Shown here piece by piece: positions 13,900-26,519 of a stretch of 64,000 nt of DNA. How positions within the stretch are numbered: the stretch's first letter is position 1; every line of letters begins with the position of its first letter. Source of the DNA: Dillenia suffruticosa (taxonomy: Eukaryota > Streptophyta > Magnoliopsida > Dilleniales > Dilleniaceae); contig JAVTVX010000008.1 of the NCBI GenBank assembly GCA_033439265.1, positions 3,286,001 to 3,350,000 on the forward strand, written 5' to 3'. The position numbers and the translations under genes were made by a program. The notes under the pieces were generated by a model. That model did not search any database. It was not told the origin of the DNA and was given only the letters and a program-made list of their open reading frames with translations.

Positions 13900-14571
13900 C
13901 TTATTTCTCCTTTACATTGGCAACATTTGACTTACCCTAACCTTCATATTTCATCTCTTCACAGTGCCCCACCCCCAAAAGAAAATATTTTCTTTCTATG
14001 AAAGTTTGGTTCCTCTTCGATGTAAGAATCATTTCATGATGGCCCCATTTAAAGGGTCCATGGTTTCTCTAGAGATGGTTAGATTATTCGGAAGTGGGTG
14101 ACCATTTTGGTACATCTGTATCATTACGAAATTTTGATCCAATCGTAAATACTAATAATTAAGGTAAAAGATTCTCTGGTTTTTATACATGTAAACCAAC
14201 ACAAACATGGATATAGAGGACAATGAATGCCGGATGTTTTTTGTTGCAAAGTATCATCTTCCCACCTTGTTCCGTGGCTAATCAATTTTTTTCTGCTAGG
14301 CAGTAGAAAGGTGTTTATAGGTAAAGTTAAAAGTTCAATCACTTCGGAAGAGTTAACTCTTGATACATACTTGTGCTCAAGGACTGCTTTTCTGCGCGTA
14401 GAGCTAAGGTTTTGATTAGCTTTGCAACATTAAAGGAGCTTCTTAGCTCAAGCTGTCTTTGTATTGTGCAATGACTTGTCTTTACCATGTCATTTTACTG
14501 CATTATAAAGAGAAGTGACTGATGACAAAAGCTTTGAAATATGCATCTCACCTTAAATATTATTATATCAA

Positions 14572-14749
14572 CGGATAATTGATTTAGTAGAAAAGAGTTT
14601 AAATTTTCTAACTAAAAGTTTTGTTCGAATTTTAAAAATGAAAAAAATGATATCAGAAAAGTTCCTCTTATAGAAGATTTGACAGTAGCTCGAGCTCGAT
14701 TGATTACAATATGATTTCAAATACCGATTAGTTAAACAAAAAAAAAAAT
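14572..14749 (+). repeat. SINE-like element, degenerate copy
   Basis: It shares the block order of the copy at 13703: a head with 'tttctaactaaaagttt', an internal 'atcagaaaagttcctctta', a tail 'aaataccgattagttaa' and a terminal A-run. Similar tail wording occurs at about 17620-17655 and 28230-28289. More diverged than the 13703 copy. Confidence 0.45.
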
Positions 14750-16699
14750 CATTATGTTATGTGCTGGTGCCTCAATTTGTCTTTAGATGCAATTGTCGTA
14801 CTTGGTTTTTGTTGCATGCTTGGAACATCAAAATTGATTTCTTTGCTGATAGGACAGGGACATCATTTGGTTCGACTCATGCCGCTGCTCATCTTCCTTG
14901 GGTTTCCAATTCGAGAGTCAAATGTAAATTATGTCTCAACTAGGTGATGCCATGGAGTTTATAAATCTTTCTCTTCTCCCATCAGGTTTTATGTTGAAAG
15001 CTTTCAAAAGGAAATGGATCATTCAATCACCATTAACTACATGTTTTAAGTTTCCAAAAGTTTAAGCCAAGAGAGAACGAGAGAGATAATATGGTAAGTT
15101 TTGAACTCATCATTTCTAGTGATAATATAATAAGCCTTTTACTCAAAAAATAATATTGTGTAGTTTTGGTCAGTTCAAGCCATTCGCGTGGATTGCAGAC
15201 ATCCTGCACTGTAATTGCTGGTGAGATGATAAATTTCTTACAAATAATATTATTTTCTCTGAATTTTTGTTTATTATGATGCAACAGAGGAGCCCATTTG
15301 TTTAAAGGATTACAATGATTTCATAAATGGACTTTTTCCTCTTACCCCACTTGGATTTTTTGACAACATGGTAAATCATTGAGTTACAGTTGTGCTTGTC
15401 AGACTTTGAATTGAATCATCTTGGTAGGTTTGAATATTATGCGATGGATTCACTTTAGGGTAGGAGTCATGGATTAGATTTTCCACTTCTCATTGCACAT
15501 GATTTCCTCTTTGCATGTTTGAAGTTTGTTGGTGCTAGTTGTGGGTGAGTCAAAAGGCTCAACCTCAATACTTTTCTATGGTCAAAACCATGTCAGTTAT
15601 GATTATTACTCCTCAACTTTGTTTTTTATGTTTTTTTATTATTATTATTATTTTTTTTTTATATAAATATAACGTTTGTCATTTATCGGTATCTAAACTT
15701 CACACAATTAATTTGATTCGAAAATTATAAAATCTTTTATGGAAGAATTGACTCTCTCAAATTCTATTTTTCTATTCTCATAACTTAAATTTGTGATTTA
15801 TAATTAATCGAATATAGTGTCTGATTATTACACTCACATGAGTTTGGGAGATTCTTTTGATTATTGATTCTTGACATACACGTCTTTGACAAGAGTATGT
15901 TAGGGCTCTTTTATTTATTTTTCTTATTGTATAAAAATTTGAATCTGGATTCACTAGATTAAGGGAGGGAATTTATACCACTAAACTGTTCTTTCGATGA
16001 CAAGACTCTTTTATTTTGGCTTTTAATTTGTTGCCCTTTTTTTTGGACTACAAATTATTTGAGAAAGAGGGAAAAGGATTTACTGGGGACTTATCATGTT
16101 GAATGCCATCTCCTCTACTGGAAAATCAAGAACATGGTTTGAAATCTTTTGTATGCACCAAATAACCATATAAGATTTGGAAAGTTATAACTAGACAAGA
16201 AAAGAGTATTGTATTGACCTCGGAGAGCTTTGTTGCCTGATGGTTATGGAAGGAGGAACAGAAACTTAGATTTGGCCCTGCAGGAGCATCAAAATCTTAA
16301 GGGAGAGAAGACATCACACACACACACAAATGGAAGCGCGCACCCGCAGTCACACACACACGCATATGTTATGTATGTGTGTGTGTATGTATTTAGACAA
16401 ATTATGTTATTATGAAAAAAAAAAAAAAGGTTTTGGTTAACCTTTTCCTGATTATTTTTTTTAATGATCTTTTTTCCATGATCTTGGACTGGAACAAGTT
16501 TTCAAATCAACAAGCTAGAATTTTTTTCTCCCACGGAAGATTTTGAGAGAAAGAACACGTAATATTGTTCTTCAGTGGTTATCATTTCAATATCTCATGA
16601 TCTTGAATCTAAGATTTGAATTCACGTATTTATATTTTATTAACGTTTGGTTGGTTCAGTGAAAATGACATTAAAACCCTTTAATTATATCCGGATTCG

Positions 16700-16800
16700 A
16701 CTTGGTATGGGAATAGAAAAAATTACATTGAAAGATCTCTTCCGAAAGCGGGCTTGATAGCGGATCGATTAAGAGTAGTAAAAATGAAATTTTGGATATT
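16700..16800 (+). repeat. SINE-like body fragment
   Basis: 'gaatagaaaaaattacatt' followed by 'ctcttccgaaagcgggctt' and 'gatagcggatcgattaag' matches the body of the 13703 copy block by block. The head is not clear, so this copy is probably truncated. Confidence 0.5.
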
Positions 16801-17171
16801 GTACGGTGATCAAGTCAAGAATTTAAAAAAATATAAAAAAGAAAAGAAAAGAAAAGAGGGAGAGAGACGATGAGGGCATGGGGAACAGAGAGGCCCACAT
16901 TGGTGTATGCCCCTCTCCTTTGGCTGGTGCTTGAGCTTTACAGCTGTAGGCAGATGAGGAGAAAATTCACATGAAAGGTTTGTCTTCCTTCCAAGTTTTA
17001 ATGCATGTGTTCCATTAATTACTATACAATAATATGAGAGAGAGAGAGAGAGAGAGAAGGTCAACAACAAAGTTGTTAAGAACAACCCCCTAGCCATGAT
17101 ATTATTCTACCATTATTGTCGTGGGGACCTAATCGCCTCATGCAATTTCAACAACAAAAGGGTATTGCTAC

Positions 17172-17177
<6 letters not shown>

Positions 17178-17228
<51 letters not shown>
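17178..17228 (+). repeat. (TC)25 microsatellite
   Basis: An uninterrupted dinucleotide run of about 50 bases, among the longest in the window. The only comparable run is at 31281-31346. No gene adjoins it. Confidence 0.9.
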
Positions 17229-17233
<5 letters not shown>

Positions 17234-18349
17234 TCATGATTATAACTAGCATGCACTACTACCACATTCCACCAACCTAAAAGCCGAGGAAAAAAAAGAC
17301 AAAGCTGAAGACATCTCCTAAGAAATCTAAGATATTGTCCCCTAAACTCAAGAACCCACTAATCCTGTTAAACTTTTTCTACCCTTTCCTCTTGATCGTG
17401 CAGGTGTGTGTAATCCAATCAATCTTCTGAATTTCTCAATTGATAATGTCAAAATTAATTTAGAAACAAAAATCCTCCAAATATTATCTCCATTCAATTT
17501 GAATTTTTCTAATAAATCAACCTGTCAATTATCACTTTTTTATTTAACATCTCTTTTAATAGATTTTGAAATAACTAACACATGAAATGAATTTTATAAT
17601 ACTCGAATTGAATTAATCAGATGATCCAAATACCGATCAGTTTACCATCAAAAAATCTCTTTCAATTGTTATTTCCTTTTTGTTTTGGCGCTCATCATCA
17701 GCAACCAAAATTCCAACAAAACGTAGAGACAAAATTGTGCACCAACATAAATTCTTCTTACACCAAATAGTTTTACATATGGTAAGGAAACCTACCACAT
17801 TTATTCTGCATCTTTCTTCTTTTACTTGTTTGGTGAAACATTTACACATTTAAGTTGGACAATGATATTAATACCGGTACAAAGTGGCATAGGCGTGCAC
17901 TAGCTTAAATTCTTTTTGGCGAGAGAGAGAGAGAGAGAGAGAGAGATCTTCCATGTTTAAGTATACACAACCACGTGAAGAAAGGGAAGACCAACTATCA
18001 AAGAGATGTGGGCATGCATGTTCTAATTTAAGAAGAGTATGAAGAATCTACTAAATATATATGCTTATTGTGGATCTCCATGCAAAGCAGCTGTATAAAA
18101 AGGAGAGTGCCAAAAGCAAATTCCAATTTTACTTTAGTCTTTCATAGAGACATTCCAACTTTTAGGGTACCCATCCTATCCTTGTGTAACCCCAAAAACA
18201 AATTGAGGTTAGTCTTATCTTTGAATAGTTTTATTGAACATGAGGACATTACACACACAGACTCACACACATATACCACCATAAATTGGAATAAGTCTCA
18301 GATGAAGACATGTAACCACTCTTGCTACCTGGACACTAGGCTAGTCTCA

Positions 18350-18383
18350 TTTGGGTTTGGGTTTGGGTTTGGGTTTGGGTTTC
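18350..18383 (+). repeat. TTTGGG hexamer array
   Basis: About five tandem TTTGGG units. This resembles, but is not, the common plant telomere unit TTTAGGG (one base shorter). Confidence 0.9.
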
Positions 18384-19627
18384 ATTTCACTGATTAAGCT
18401 TCCCATGTTTATAAGATATAATCTATTTAAATCAAATTTAATTAAATTCAACATGTTAACTCGATACCTATGATTTATATATATATATAACAAAAAAACC
18501 CACAAGGCTAGGCCAGTGAGGTTACATTCTTTCACTATTTATTTATTTATTTACCTATTAATTAATATCAATGCCAATTGAATTAATGTCGTCAGCTATT
18601 GAAAATTTTGATATCGTTATTTAATTAAAATATGAAAATATGTATGCCTACTCAAAGAAAAATAGTGTTAAAGAGCATATTATAGAAGTATTGCCTGCAC
18701 ATAAATTAAATATGAACATATAAATTATAGAATATTCTTTTGGTCAAACTAATTTTAAATTAACAATACTTTTTTTTTTAATTTTTATTAAAAAAACTTT
18801 AATTTAGCATGAAAATAATTAATTATATTTATTATAAGACAAAATAATCTATAAATATATTTTAGGAAGAACCAAAGGCTCCTAAATAAACTATATATTA
18901 AAAAAAAGTTCAATGTTTTAATTAATAAAAAAAGGTGTGTCTACGAATCCAGAATAAAAGATCATGTCAGAGCTTGTGGAGAGGATTTCAGCCATACCAA
19001 GCTCTCCTTTGGGAGAGGACCTGAAATTTGGGCTCGTGCGACGAGGTCAAAACACCATCCCATCCCCACATAATCAAATCAAAAAGACTAATATCCCACT
19101 GGCCGACACAACCTGCACTTTTCTTCACCACTTCACATGCATACAAATAACAAAACACAAATTCTCTCTCTCTCTCTCCCGCCATCAAGAATTATACTCC
19201 CAGTTTAAACGACTACGAAAACCCTATTTAAAAAACCAAATATTTAAAAACATATTTCAAATAATACAATCCCTACATTTACAAATATCCTATTCAAAAA
19301 TAATTCTTTCAATACAATTTTTTAAATTTTAAATTCAAAACTTAATTAATAAACCTAACTAATAAACCTAACGCTGCTTGCCTATCAATTCTTTCTCTCT
19401 CTCTCTCTCTCTAAAACTATACCCAAGAGCTAAAAAGACCCCCCATAGCATGCACATCAAATGGAAGCTCAAATTGTTTATGCTACAATTACTAAACCAT
19501 GATCAAAATCTTAAACTTGTTAAATAAAAAGCTATATAATATTTCCATTTATGATAAACTATTTAGAACATATATATATGTCCAGACATAAGTATTCTCG
19601 AAATCATTCCACTTGACGAAGACATAA

Positions 19628-19680
19628 GAGGGAGAGGGAGAGGGAGAGGGAGAGGGAGAAGGAGAGGAAGAGGGGGGAGA
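19628..19680 (+). repeat. GGGAGA hexamer repeat near the cyclin 3' end
   Basis: Several tandem GGGAGA units with minor variation. They lie about 200 bases beyond the cyclin stop codon, so they may be within its 3' UTR, where the transcript would carry a pyrimidine-rich TCTCCC run. Confidence 0.7.
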
Positions 19681-19873
19681 GAGAGCTGCCTGGTGCCCGC
19701 AGAAGTCCTCCATTGCTTCTGTCTTTTCTTCTAACAAAAACTCCAAACCAAATCTCAATTCTCTCTTCAGCCTCCCCACAAAAATATTAGACTTGACTTG
19801 CATTGTACTATTATTTTTCAAATATGAGAGAGGGAGAAAGAGAGAGAGAGAGGATTAAGGAGGGCTGGCGATA

Positions 19874-22129
19874 TCAACAAAAACCCTTGTTGAGAAGAGA
19901 ATGTAGAGGCATCCTCTGTTCATGTACTCTGCTTTTCTTCAATAAAGGAGGCTCGGGAGAACATGAAACTAATGATGATGACGATGATGATGATGATGGT
20001 GTTGATGATCCAACAATACCCCATGAATCATTTGACTTGTCATTGCTAAACACTGCACCAATTACACCACTCGGACTGCTTGGGACACACATCATCATCA
20101 TCCACTTTCTCTTGTTGGGGTTCTCTTGAATTTTGTTAAAATTTGTGGACAACTCCAATATCATTTCATGGCATTCATTCGCTCTCTCCTGCAATTGTCA
20201 GTACCAAACATTAGTTTAAAAAAATTGCAGTAATTTATATATTACAAAATAATAGTAAAAAGTGACAATTACGAATATACATTTTCGAAATTTCCAACAA
20301 TATAACAAAATATATAATTAAACTGATATAAACTTTTAAATATACAAGATAACTTTCTAGTTTACTTTTAAGATAAAAAATAGACAAATCGATTTTTATC
20401 AAACGCAAGAAAGATTGAAAGAAAGGCACAAACCTTGCTAATTTTGAGCACACCCAGAAGCTGATTTTGGTACTCTGCCGGATTATGAGGTTCAATCTGG
20501 TTAATGACATATAGCATTGTTGCAGCGGCTAATGTAGAAGGAGGATACAGCAAGATCCTAGGATCTGTGTTTATCAAAATAATAATTTTATTAGGGCAAA
20601 AAAAATAATAAATAAATCTACCACTAATTGCTAATGAGACAAAATGGTCATAAAAAATGAAGATTTGGCCTCTAAACTATAGGGATAAATGTGATTTAAC
20701 CACAAAACTTTCATTTGGTCCAACTTAACCCTCAGACTAAACTCTTAATTTAATTTCATCATACATAAATAGTAGATTATGATGACATGATGCATCTCTG
20801 TCGTGAGCACTAGAAACTCTGAAATGTCTGAACAAGGTTTGAGGAGCAAAATTGACAAAATAAAAAATCCAAAACTAAAGTACAAAATGCCCATAACTGG
20901 GAGATGAAGTATGTATTCAGCAATTAACTCTTAATTTTCGTTTGGTCAATTATATCCTTCAAACCCTTAAAACTCATTTTTGCCTTTTATGGTGAATTGC
21001 CAGTCATACAAACCGGAGATGAGGATGACATGATGCAGCTTTTTCATGCATACGCTGGGGACTAAAATGCATAAACTAAGAGTTCAAGCGCCAAATTGAT
21101 CGAATGGAAGTTTAGTGACAAAATTACATTTTTAGCCTTTGTTTGGAGGAAAAAAAAAATTGCATTTTTAAACCGAATGGTTTATAAAAGCTTACCAGCA
21201 AGCATGGAGAGGAGGAGCCTTTCACAGGTGTGAAGAAATTCCCAATGGAGATGAGATTTCAATCCAAGTCTCCTTACAATGTGGTCAAGAAATGATAATG
21301 GAGTCACTGGATACATCCTCCATTCAAGTGTTGACAAGACTAGCAACTCCATTTTCTGGATGTTCTTTGCTTCAAACGCATACTTACTCTGCTCCACCTA
21401 AAAGGAGAAGCACCAGCAAAAAATTAAAAAAAAAAATCAAAATTTCAGAAAACCCCATTTAATATCAGACATTAAATTTCGCTAAAACCTGTTGAAACAT
21501 GTAAATTTAGGAACTCGGGTTAATAAATTTTATTAAAAAGAAAACATTTTTGTCAAAATCCTTAAAAATCCAAAAACCCCATCTAAAATCAAATACCCCA
21601 TTGAAAATCAAACACCAAATTAGTCAAACAAAAACGCAGAACATACTTGTAAATCAACAAGAAAAGGCACTTGGATCTCTTCAATTTTTGCAGCAAGAGA
21701 AAGACAAGTGACTGCAGCAAGTTGAATCATCCATGGCTTGTCCTTTTGAAAATGGAGAGAAGAGAGAAATCTATCCAAGTAATTCACAGCCAGAATTGCA
21801 GTGAGGGCAGTGAATCCATAACGGGTTTTCACCTTCAGAATCCATTCAACAGCTTCTCTTCTCAATAGAGAGAGACAAGAATTTGGTTGAAATTCAATTT
21901 TGGTTTTCTGCTCTTTGGAGAAGAGAGAGAGAAGCTCTTCATCTTCCCAAAACAAGTCTTGTTCTAGTAAAAGCAGAGAAGAAAGAGAAGACGATTTGGA
22001 ATCGTTGTCTTCCTCTCCTCCAAAATCTTCTTCTTCATCATCTAATCTTTCTTCTTCACAATAGAGAGTTTCTAATAGCAAAGACGAGTTAGTGTCTTCT
22101 TGATAGCTTTGGTGGGGCTGAATAGCCAT
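19874..22129 (-). CDS. CYCD3: D3-type cyclin (CYCD3)
   Basis: Four exons on the minus strand: 22129-21647, 21397-21196, 20564-20434 and 20188-19874. They encode 376 residues, the usual CYCD3 length. An LYCEE motif (residues 22-26) gives the LxCxE retinoblastoma-binding site. An acidic stretch and LFWEDEELLSLFSKE follow. The N-terminal cyclin box includes REAVEWILKV, NYLDRFLSS and WMIQLAAVTCLSLAAKIEE; the second cyclin fold covers exons 2-3. The C-terminal tail is Ser/Pro-rich and ends with PPLLKKSRVHEQ, as in CYCD3 proteins. The start MAIQ matches the conserved family start; an upstream in-frame ATG at 22216 is probably leader. D3 cyclins partner CDKA to drive G1/S in response to cytokinin. 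Intron 2 contains a foldback element, listed separately. Confidence 0.95.
20645..21180. mobile_element. MITE-like foldback repeat(s) in cyclin intron 2
   Basis: The left part 'accacaaaactttcatttgg' reappears inverted on the right as 'cgaatggaagtttagtgaca'. Two internal blocks, 'gatgacatgatgcatctct' (about 20780) and 'gatgacatgatgcagcttt' (about 21027), are direct repeats. The insert is therefore best read as two related foldback units side by side, filling nearly all of the 631-bp intron. No coding capacity. The class (Mutator-like or other) is not determined. Confidence 0.5.
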
Positions 22130-22330
22130 ATCTTTTGTTCTTAGTTCCAATCTAATCCAATAATCTGAAGAATGCAAAAGTCTTGAGCCCTCTATCTCTG
22201 TTCTTTCATTGTACAAAAGAGAGAACAGAAAAGAAGATAACTCTCATCACATTCACACCCATCACTCACTCTCTCTCTCTCTCTCTCTCTCTACTGACTC
22301 AGAGAGGAGAAGGAAAGGCGAAGGTGGGAA
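22130..22330 (-). promoter_or_regulatory. Cyclin 5' leader / proximal promoter with CT tract
   Basis: Immediately upstream of the cyclin start. A (CT)n run lies at 22267-22293, read as (GA)n on the gene strand. No TATA box was assigned with confidence. The tract could serve as a GAGA/BPC binding region; this is inference from similar tracts in plant leaders. Confidence 0.4.
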
Positions 22331-25300
22331 GAGATGTAATCAGAGTGTAGCCTCACGCCGGTTCTTTTATTTTGCACTAGAGTGGTAAAAGGATTGTTTT
22401 CTTTTTCTTTTTCTTTTTTTTTTTTTACTTTATTAAAACATAATGTTACCTATATAATATTGTAAAGAATTTTTTAGATTTATCTTAATTAAAATTCTTC
22501 CTATATATTTCATATAAAATATATTTATCTACTATTAATCTAGAATTATCCAGATTTTCTTCTTTTTCACAATTTCTTGAGAAAAAGGAAATGTGTAACT
22601 TATTCTCTTGTTTCATAGATTCTCCTATCACCATTTTAATATTTTTTTTTATTTATAAAAATTCAAACTCTAAAAAAAAATAATATCAATTGAATTAAAT
22701 TATAATTCATTAATCATTTAAATACTATTTATTACTCTTTCCATCCCATTTTAAATATTCTTTAAGATAATTACACAAGAAAAAGTCATTAAATAAACCT
22801 TAATCACTACTAAAAATAGTTTTCATTGAATAAAGTGAAACAAAAATAGAATGAAAAAAGTAATAGATATGGACAAATATAATATTATTTTTTATTATTT
22901 ATGATTTATTTTAATTAGGATAAAAATTTTGTAGTAATTTTAAAAATATATATTCTTATCGAATAAATATGAAAAAATATATTATAATAAAAGATTTTTA
23001 AAAATAAAGAGAGAAAAAAGAAAAAGAACTTTACGAAGGCCATGACTCTTAAGGGGGGTATCCCCTCTTCCCATGTCTCAATTGCCAACGAGATTAAATT
23101 AATGATATTTTTCAATTTTTAGCTTTTTTTTTCATAAATAACATTATATATTTTTTTTCTTTTAGCTTTTTACTTTTTTTGGGAAAAAAAATATATTTGG
23201 GAGTGTATATGTACTTTCGGTGAATAATCCTTTTGGGAGGGCATTTTTTTAGGTTTTTTGGCGGGATTTTAAGGAGGGTAACGGCACACACACCAAGTAG
23301 GGACCCCTATGAAAGCTACATGTTATATTTTTTGATGTTTATATACAAATATATATATATATATATATATGTATTATGGTTTGGTTGGACCGAATATTGA
23401 TATTATTAAATAATATTTTAAATTTAAATTTTGTATTTAAAAAAATATTAAGAGAGCTTTGTTAATTTAAATTTAATAAGAATTAAAATAATTATTATAT
23501 AATGATAATTCGTATCAAAAAATAAATATACGTATATGAAAAATCACTTTCTTCATAAAGAGAGACCGCTGTCGGAGACAGACACATACACATCAAATTT
23601 TTTTAAATTGAGTAATCGGATACTTTATTTTCTTAACTAAAAATCTCAAATTTAAATTTTAAAAATGATAAAAAAAATTAAGAAAATCAAACTTGAAAAT
23701 AAATTTTATAATATTTAAAATAAATTAATACCATAAAAACTAGATATCAATTATGAAAATTAAAATAAAAAAATCATAGACATACACAAAAAGAGAAAAT
23801 TTGAGTTTTTTAAAGAGAGGGAGTGAGGATAGAGAGAGAAATGATTGGAAGTGGGGTCCTCTGTTTGAGGAGAAAAGTCTCCCGTTTTGTACTGTATAGG
23901 ATGTGAAATGAGAGAAAGAGAGATTTATTAAAGGGGTTATTCGTTTGGTAAGATGAGTTGACCAATCATGTCCACGGCACAGATACACGTCTCTCTCGGG
24001 CTACTCCTGTTTCAACGGCAATTAATTTTCCAACACCTCCTTTGCCTTGAACCCACAAGCAAAAAAAGGGAAATATATTTAAATATTTAATTTTTGTCTT
24101 TATATTTAATTAACAAATTAAAAATTTTAATTAAAATTTACACTTTTTTATGTTTCTATTTTTTTTGTTCAGCTAGGCATTTTCTTTTTTTATTTATAGA
24201 TAGAAAAATGATGAAAAAAAGACTATTGTATATTATTTCTAACTAATTTTTAGAAAATAGTATATTATTTCAGTAAACACTAATTTCACTTTTTACTAAA
24301 TTTTCCCCCACAATTAAATAGAATTTGTAATTATAATATTTTATTTGTATGTACACGTGCATGCAAATAAATTAATATTAAATAATATCTCATACTCTAA
24401 TTAAAATTAATAATTTTATTTTATATCTAATTTTTATTAACTAAAATGAAAAAAATTATAGATAATATGAAAATTTGTAAATAAAAACAAAGTTTTATAT
24501 AAAAATATTTTACATTAAGAAGTTTACATAATTTTAAGCAAATTTAATGTTAATTTTATTCCACAATAACACACCCCGGCGAAGGGCACAGTCACGGGGT
24601 GGGGTATTAAGATCTTGGAGATCTCTGCACTGCATGCAGCACAGATCGAAAAAAGCTGAAATGTAAGAAATCAAATGAATGCAAAAACAGAAGATATCTC
24701 AAATAATTGGGAGAAAAAACACAATAAAACAGAACCAAAAAATTTTTTGCTTATTCTAAGAGCATTTGGACCTTGGGACTTCCTTTTTGTCTGTGGGGTA
24801 TATTATTTATTTTGGATTTTGGGAAGAAAAATTAGGCAATAAAAAAAGAAAAATAAATAAATTAAATAACACTAGTGGACAAATGCACGGTTGGTATTTG
24901 TACGGTGCATGCACGCACGAGAGAGAGAGAGTTCTTGTGGGACACTCCTTAAATATTTCTTATTTAACTTCTTTTTAGATATATATATTTTCATAATTTT
25001 TATAATATTTATATAAAAATATTCATATAAAAAAAAAGAGAGGGGAGGGAGGAGTTTTCTCACCAGCATTTTTTAATTGAAAATTAAATCAACCATTAAA
25101 TTTAATAAACATTTTAGTGATAACCCTTTTGTTTGAAAAAGAAATGTTGAAAATTATTTTGCAGGAAAATATTTTTAGATAATAATCGTAATGATGCAAT
25201 AAAATATTAGTTATTATTATTTAATTTGAGAATGTATAATTAATTTGGGGTTTTGAAATTTCTTTTAGTTGTATTTACCAAAATGATTAGACATTATTTG

Positions 25301-26443
25301 TGAAATTAGTTGTGTTTGGGTTTTTCCTTTTTTTTTTTTATTTAATTAACTCTAATCTATTAAAAAACTAATGCCCACTCAGCTTTGTATTTTAAAATCT
25401 ATTAAACAACTTTTTTTTTTCATTTTATTTTGTTAGAATTTTCACAATTGTCTGTTTTTATTAAGATTGATAAATTAGTTTTTACTTCGAATCTGATATT
25501 TATTTCTCATTTACTTAGACTGGATAATTCCGTCGCTGATATTTTGACTTGTCAAGGTATTTCTTGTGATATTTCTTTCGAGTTTTATTAAATTTGATTT
25601 TTAATATTTATTAATAAATTTTCTTGCTATTTAAAAAAAAAAAAGAATTCACACAATTGCTCTTAATAGAAATCAATATTTTTATTTTATTTGTTAAGAG
25701 GCTTATAATCTTAGGGTTAAACAATAAGAGTAACAGTTCTGATACCACCATTATATAAATCAAAAATACTATTAAACAATAAGTATATGGCTAGTTGAAC
25801 AATTGAACGTAGAATAAAATTGGGATGCTGTATAAGCAAGGACATAAATTATTGATCAGGACAAAAATAAATTTTTGAGTTTGATACTTGTGTATAAAAA
25901 AATAGATATCGAAAGAAATTTATCTCTTAAGAAACTTAATTCAGAGCGAATCGGATTTAATTTGATCTAAAATAATTATCAAATATTGCTGATTCGACTA
26001 AAAACAAATTGTAATATTATTTTTTTGTAATTATAGAAAAGTATAAGACTCTGAATATTTAAAAAAAATAATAATTTTGAATGATTTAAATGATTATCTA
26101 AAATTATTTAAAAGTGTTAAGAACTTTTAAAATTATTATATTGAGTCGTTTTATCATCCAGTAGTTACGGTGTTTGAATTTTAACTTTAAAAATAACGGA
26201 AAAGAATTTAAAAGAGTTCGAACTCGTGAAAAAAAAAAAAATAAATCCCAAAAATCATGCGCGTGATGATACTCCTCGTAAACACATTGGAAGATGAAAG
26301 ATGGAATCAGATACAGAGAGAGAGAGACAGAGTAAAGGCTGACTGCTCAGCTCTCTTTCTTTGTAGAATGCAAATAGAAATGGAAAGTCATAATTGCTCG
26401 CCGTCTTGTCCGGCAGAGCCAGCTCGAACTCCCCCTCCCCGTA

Positions 26444-26479
<36 letters not shown>

Positions 26480-26519
26480 GTCCCTCACCGTCACCGTCAC
26501 CGTCACGGTCACCGGTCAC
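26444..26519 (+). repeat. (CT)n plus CCGTCA hexamer tract
   Basis: A CT run is followed by tandem CCGTCA units that end in 'cggtcaccggtcac', giving partial two-fold symmetry. The neighbourhood (26250-26650) is distinctly GC-richer than the flanking DNA, as in a leader or promoter, but no downstream exon was found on either strand. Confidence 0.6.

Larger units (their letters stand above)
12479..19873. other. Intergenic region with SINE-like copies and microsatellites
   Basis: After the C2 gene 3' UTR I find no exon with family similarity on either strand. It holds SINE-like tracts (about 13703-13899, 14572-14749, 16700-16800 and a tail fragment at about 17595-17655), a CA/TG stretch (16315-16390), GA tracts (17038-17058 and 17921-17945), a long TC run (17178-17228), a TTTGGG array (18350-18383) and GGGAGA repeats (19628-19675). 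The last few hundred bases are the likely cyclin 3' UTR. Confidence 0.6.

Noticed and set aside
17178-17228. CRISPR-like or other ordered array
   Set aside because: All regular arrays in the window are simple microsatellites or short tandem duplications; no repeat-spacer pattern exists.
19803-20129. 108-codon plus-strand open frame with an Asp run
   Set aside because: It is the antisense of the Ser-rich C-terminal exon of the cyclin.
22207-22216. Upstream in-frame ATG of the cyclin gene (22216)
   Set aside because: The family start MAIQ at 22129 aligns with known CYCD3 proteins and the extra 29 residues have no counterpart.
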